From Actinomadura opuntiae (GTDB taxonomy: Bacteria; Actinomycetota; Actinomycetes; Streptosporangiales; Streptosporangiaceae), in the NCBI RefSeq assembly GCF_030283205.1, contig NZ_JASNWF010000004.1:372001-436000 (forward strand): 64,000 nucleotides of DNA, read 5' to 3'. The position numbers were made by a program, and so were the translations under genes. The notes beneath the pieces were generated by a model. That model worked only from the letters and a program-made list of their open reading frames with translations. It searched no databases and was not told where the DNA came from. Shown here one piece after another: positions 63,442-64,000 of the stretch; position 1 is the first letter of the stretch; the number at the start of each line of letters is the position of its first letter.

Positions 63442-63502
63442 GCAAGGGAGCACCGAGCACACCACGACCGCGGTCGCCGCGACCGCACGCAAGGAGACAG
63501 CG

Positions 63503-64000
63503 ATGGGCAAGCACGTGATCGTCGGAGCCGGCCAGGTCGGTTCGCACCTCGCCGAGCGGCTCACCGGGATGGGCCACGACGTCACCGTCGTGACCCGCTC
63601 CGGATCCGGGCCGGAGGGCGTCGAGCGGGTCGCCGCCGACGTCGCCGACCGGGCCCGGCTGACCGCCGTCGCGACGGGCGCCGACACGATCTACAACTGC
63701 GTCAACCCGCGGTACCACCGCTGGGTGCAGGACTGGCCGCCGATGGCCGCGTCCTTCCTCGGCGCCGCCGAGGACACCGGCGCGGCCCTGGTCACGCTCG
63801 GCTGCCTCTACGGGTACGGGCCGGTGGACGGCCCGATGACCGAGGACCTGCCGATGGCGGCGACCGGCGTCAAGGGGCGGGTGCGGGCGAAGATGTGGCA
63901 CGACATGCTCGCCGCGCACGAGGCCGGCCGCATCCGCGCCACCGAGCTGCGCGGCTCCGACTACTACGGCCCGCGCAGCACCGACCAGGCGTACATCGGC
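63503..64000 (+). CDS. NAD(P)-dependent epimerase/reductase, truncated by window end
   Basis: The visible 166 residues start MGKHVIVGAGQVGSHLAERL, with a GxGxxG-type nucleotide loop, and contain TIYNCVNPRYHRW and LGCLYGYGPVDGPMTEDLPMAA, where the Tyr is part of an extended-SDR-like catalytic motif. The frame stays open to the last base. AAGGAGA is 5 bases before the ATG. It is an NAD-dependent epimerase/dehydratase-family protein; the substrate is unknown. The adjacent TetR regulator and its operators suggest induction by a small molecule. Confidence 0.82.
   Translation, partial: MGKHVIVGAGQVGSHLAERLTGMGHDVTVVTRSGSGPEGVERVAADVADRARLTAVATGADTIYNCVNPRYHRWVQDWPPMAASFLGAAEDTGAALVTLGCLYGYGPVDGPMTEDLPMAATGVKGRVRAKMWHDMLAAHEAGRIRATELRGSDYYGPRSTDQAYIG

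Overview
This window is chromosomal DNA from a high-GC actinomycete. Almost every codon ends in G or C, GTG and TTG starts are frequent, and genes are packed with 4-base ATGA/GTGA overlaps. Several gene sets are typical of actinomycetes: an acyl-CoA carboxylase with an epsilon subunit, a Tad/Flp pilus cluster with a LysM-BTAD protein, a HelD RNA polymerase helicase, an LCP wall-polymer ligase and an IdeR-type iron box. A Streptosporangiales-like genus such as Actinomadura would fit, but that placement is inference. No tRNA, rRNA, CRISPR array or insertion sequence was seen.

Layout. 1-2.7 kb: end of a polysaccharide cluster (a protein tail, a WecC/WbpA-type UDP-sugar dehydrogenase, a GT4 glycosyltransferase). 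2.7-7.4 kb: a membrane-anchored beta-propeller protein, a ppGpp-hydrolase-like gene broken by a +1 frameshift in its HD motif, an SRPBCC protein, then an acetoacetate-decarboxylase-family plus SDR pair behind a KstR-like operator. 7.5-10.8 kb: HelD and a TetR regulator. 10.8-17.4 kb: a tightly coupled minus-strand operon with a split, degenerate DUF5941-like membrane protein (two genes), a nucleotidyltransferase, a glycerol-1-phosphate-dehydrogenase-like enzyme, a CDP-alcohol phosphatidyltransferase and a GT2 enzyme. An IspD/TarI-type cytidylyltransferase and a glycerophosphodiesterase diverge from it. Together these read as a pathway for a CDP-polyol or glycerol-1-phosphate-based envelope glycan or lipid. 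17.4-22.8 kb: a membrane protein, a second GT2, an LCP ligase, a thioesterase and a lipoprotein, closed by a strong terminator. 22.8-28.9 kb: an MFS exporter diverging from an ECF sigma factor with a SnoaL-like domain, a small membrane protein, an acyl-CoA dehydrogenase, UDP-glucose dehydrogenase and a CoA-binding protein. 28.9-33.6 kb: purK-purE, a GtrA protein and a two-component system. 33.8-40 kb: treX-treY-treZ for trehalose from glycogen. 40-41.1 kb: bfd-bfr behind an iron box. 41.1-50.7 kb: a class III cyclase, birA, an enoyl-CoA hydratase, a DksA-type zinc finger protein, a GNAT enzyme, ppc, accD-accE and a NYN-domain protein. 51-62.4 kb: a propeller lipoprotein facing a ten-gene Tad pilus operon. 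62.6-64 kb: a TetR gene and a divergent epimerase/reductase gene running off the end, separated by paired operator-like palindromes.

The most unusual parts are the 10.8-17.4 kb operon (G1P-dehydrogenase-like enzyme, a CDP-alcohol transferase with an altered last catalytic position, and a split pseudoenzyme partner), the frameshifted HD hydrolase, the degenerate SDR, and several unassigned palindromic operators.
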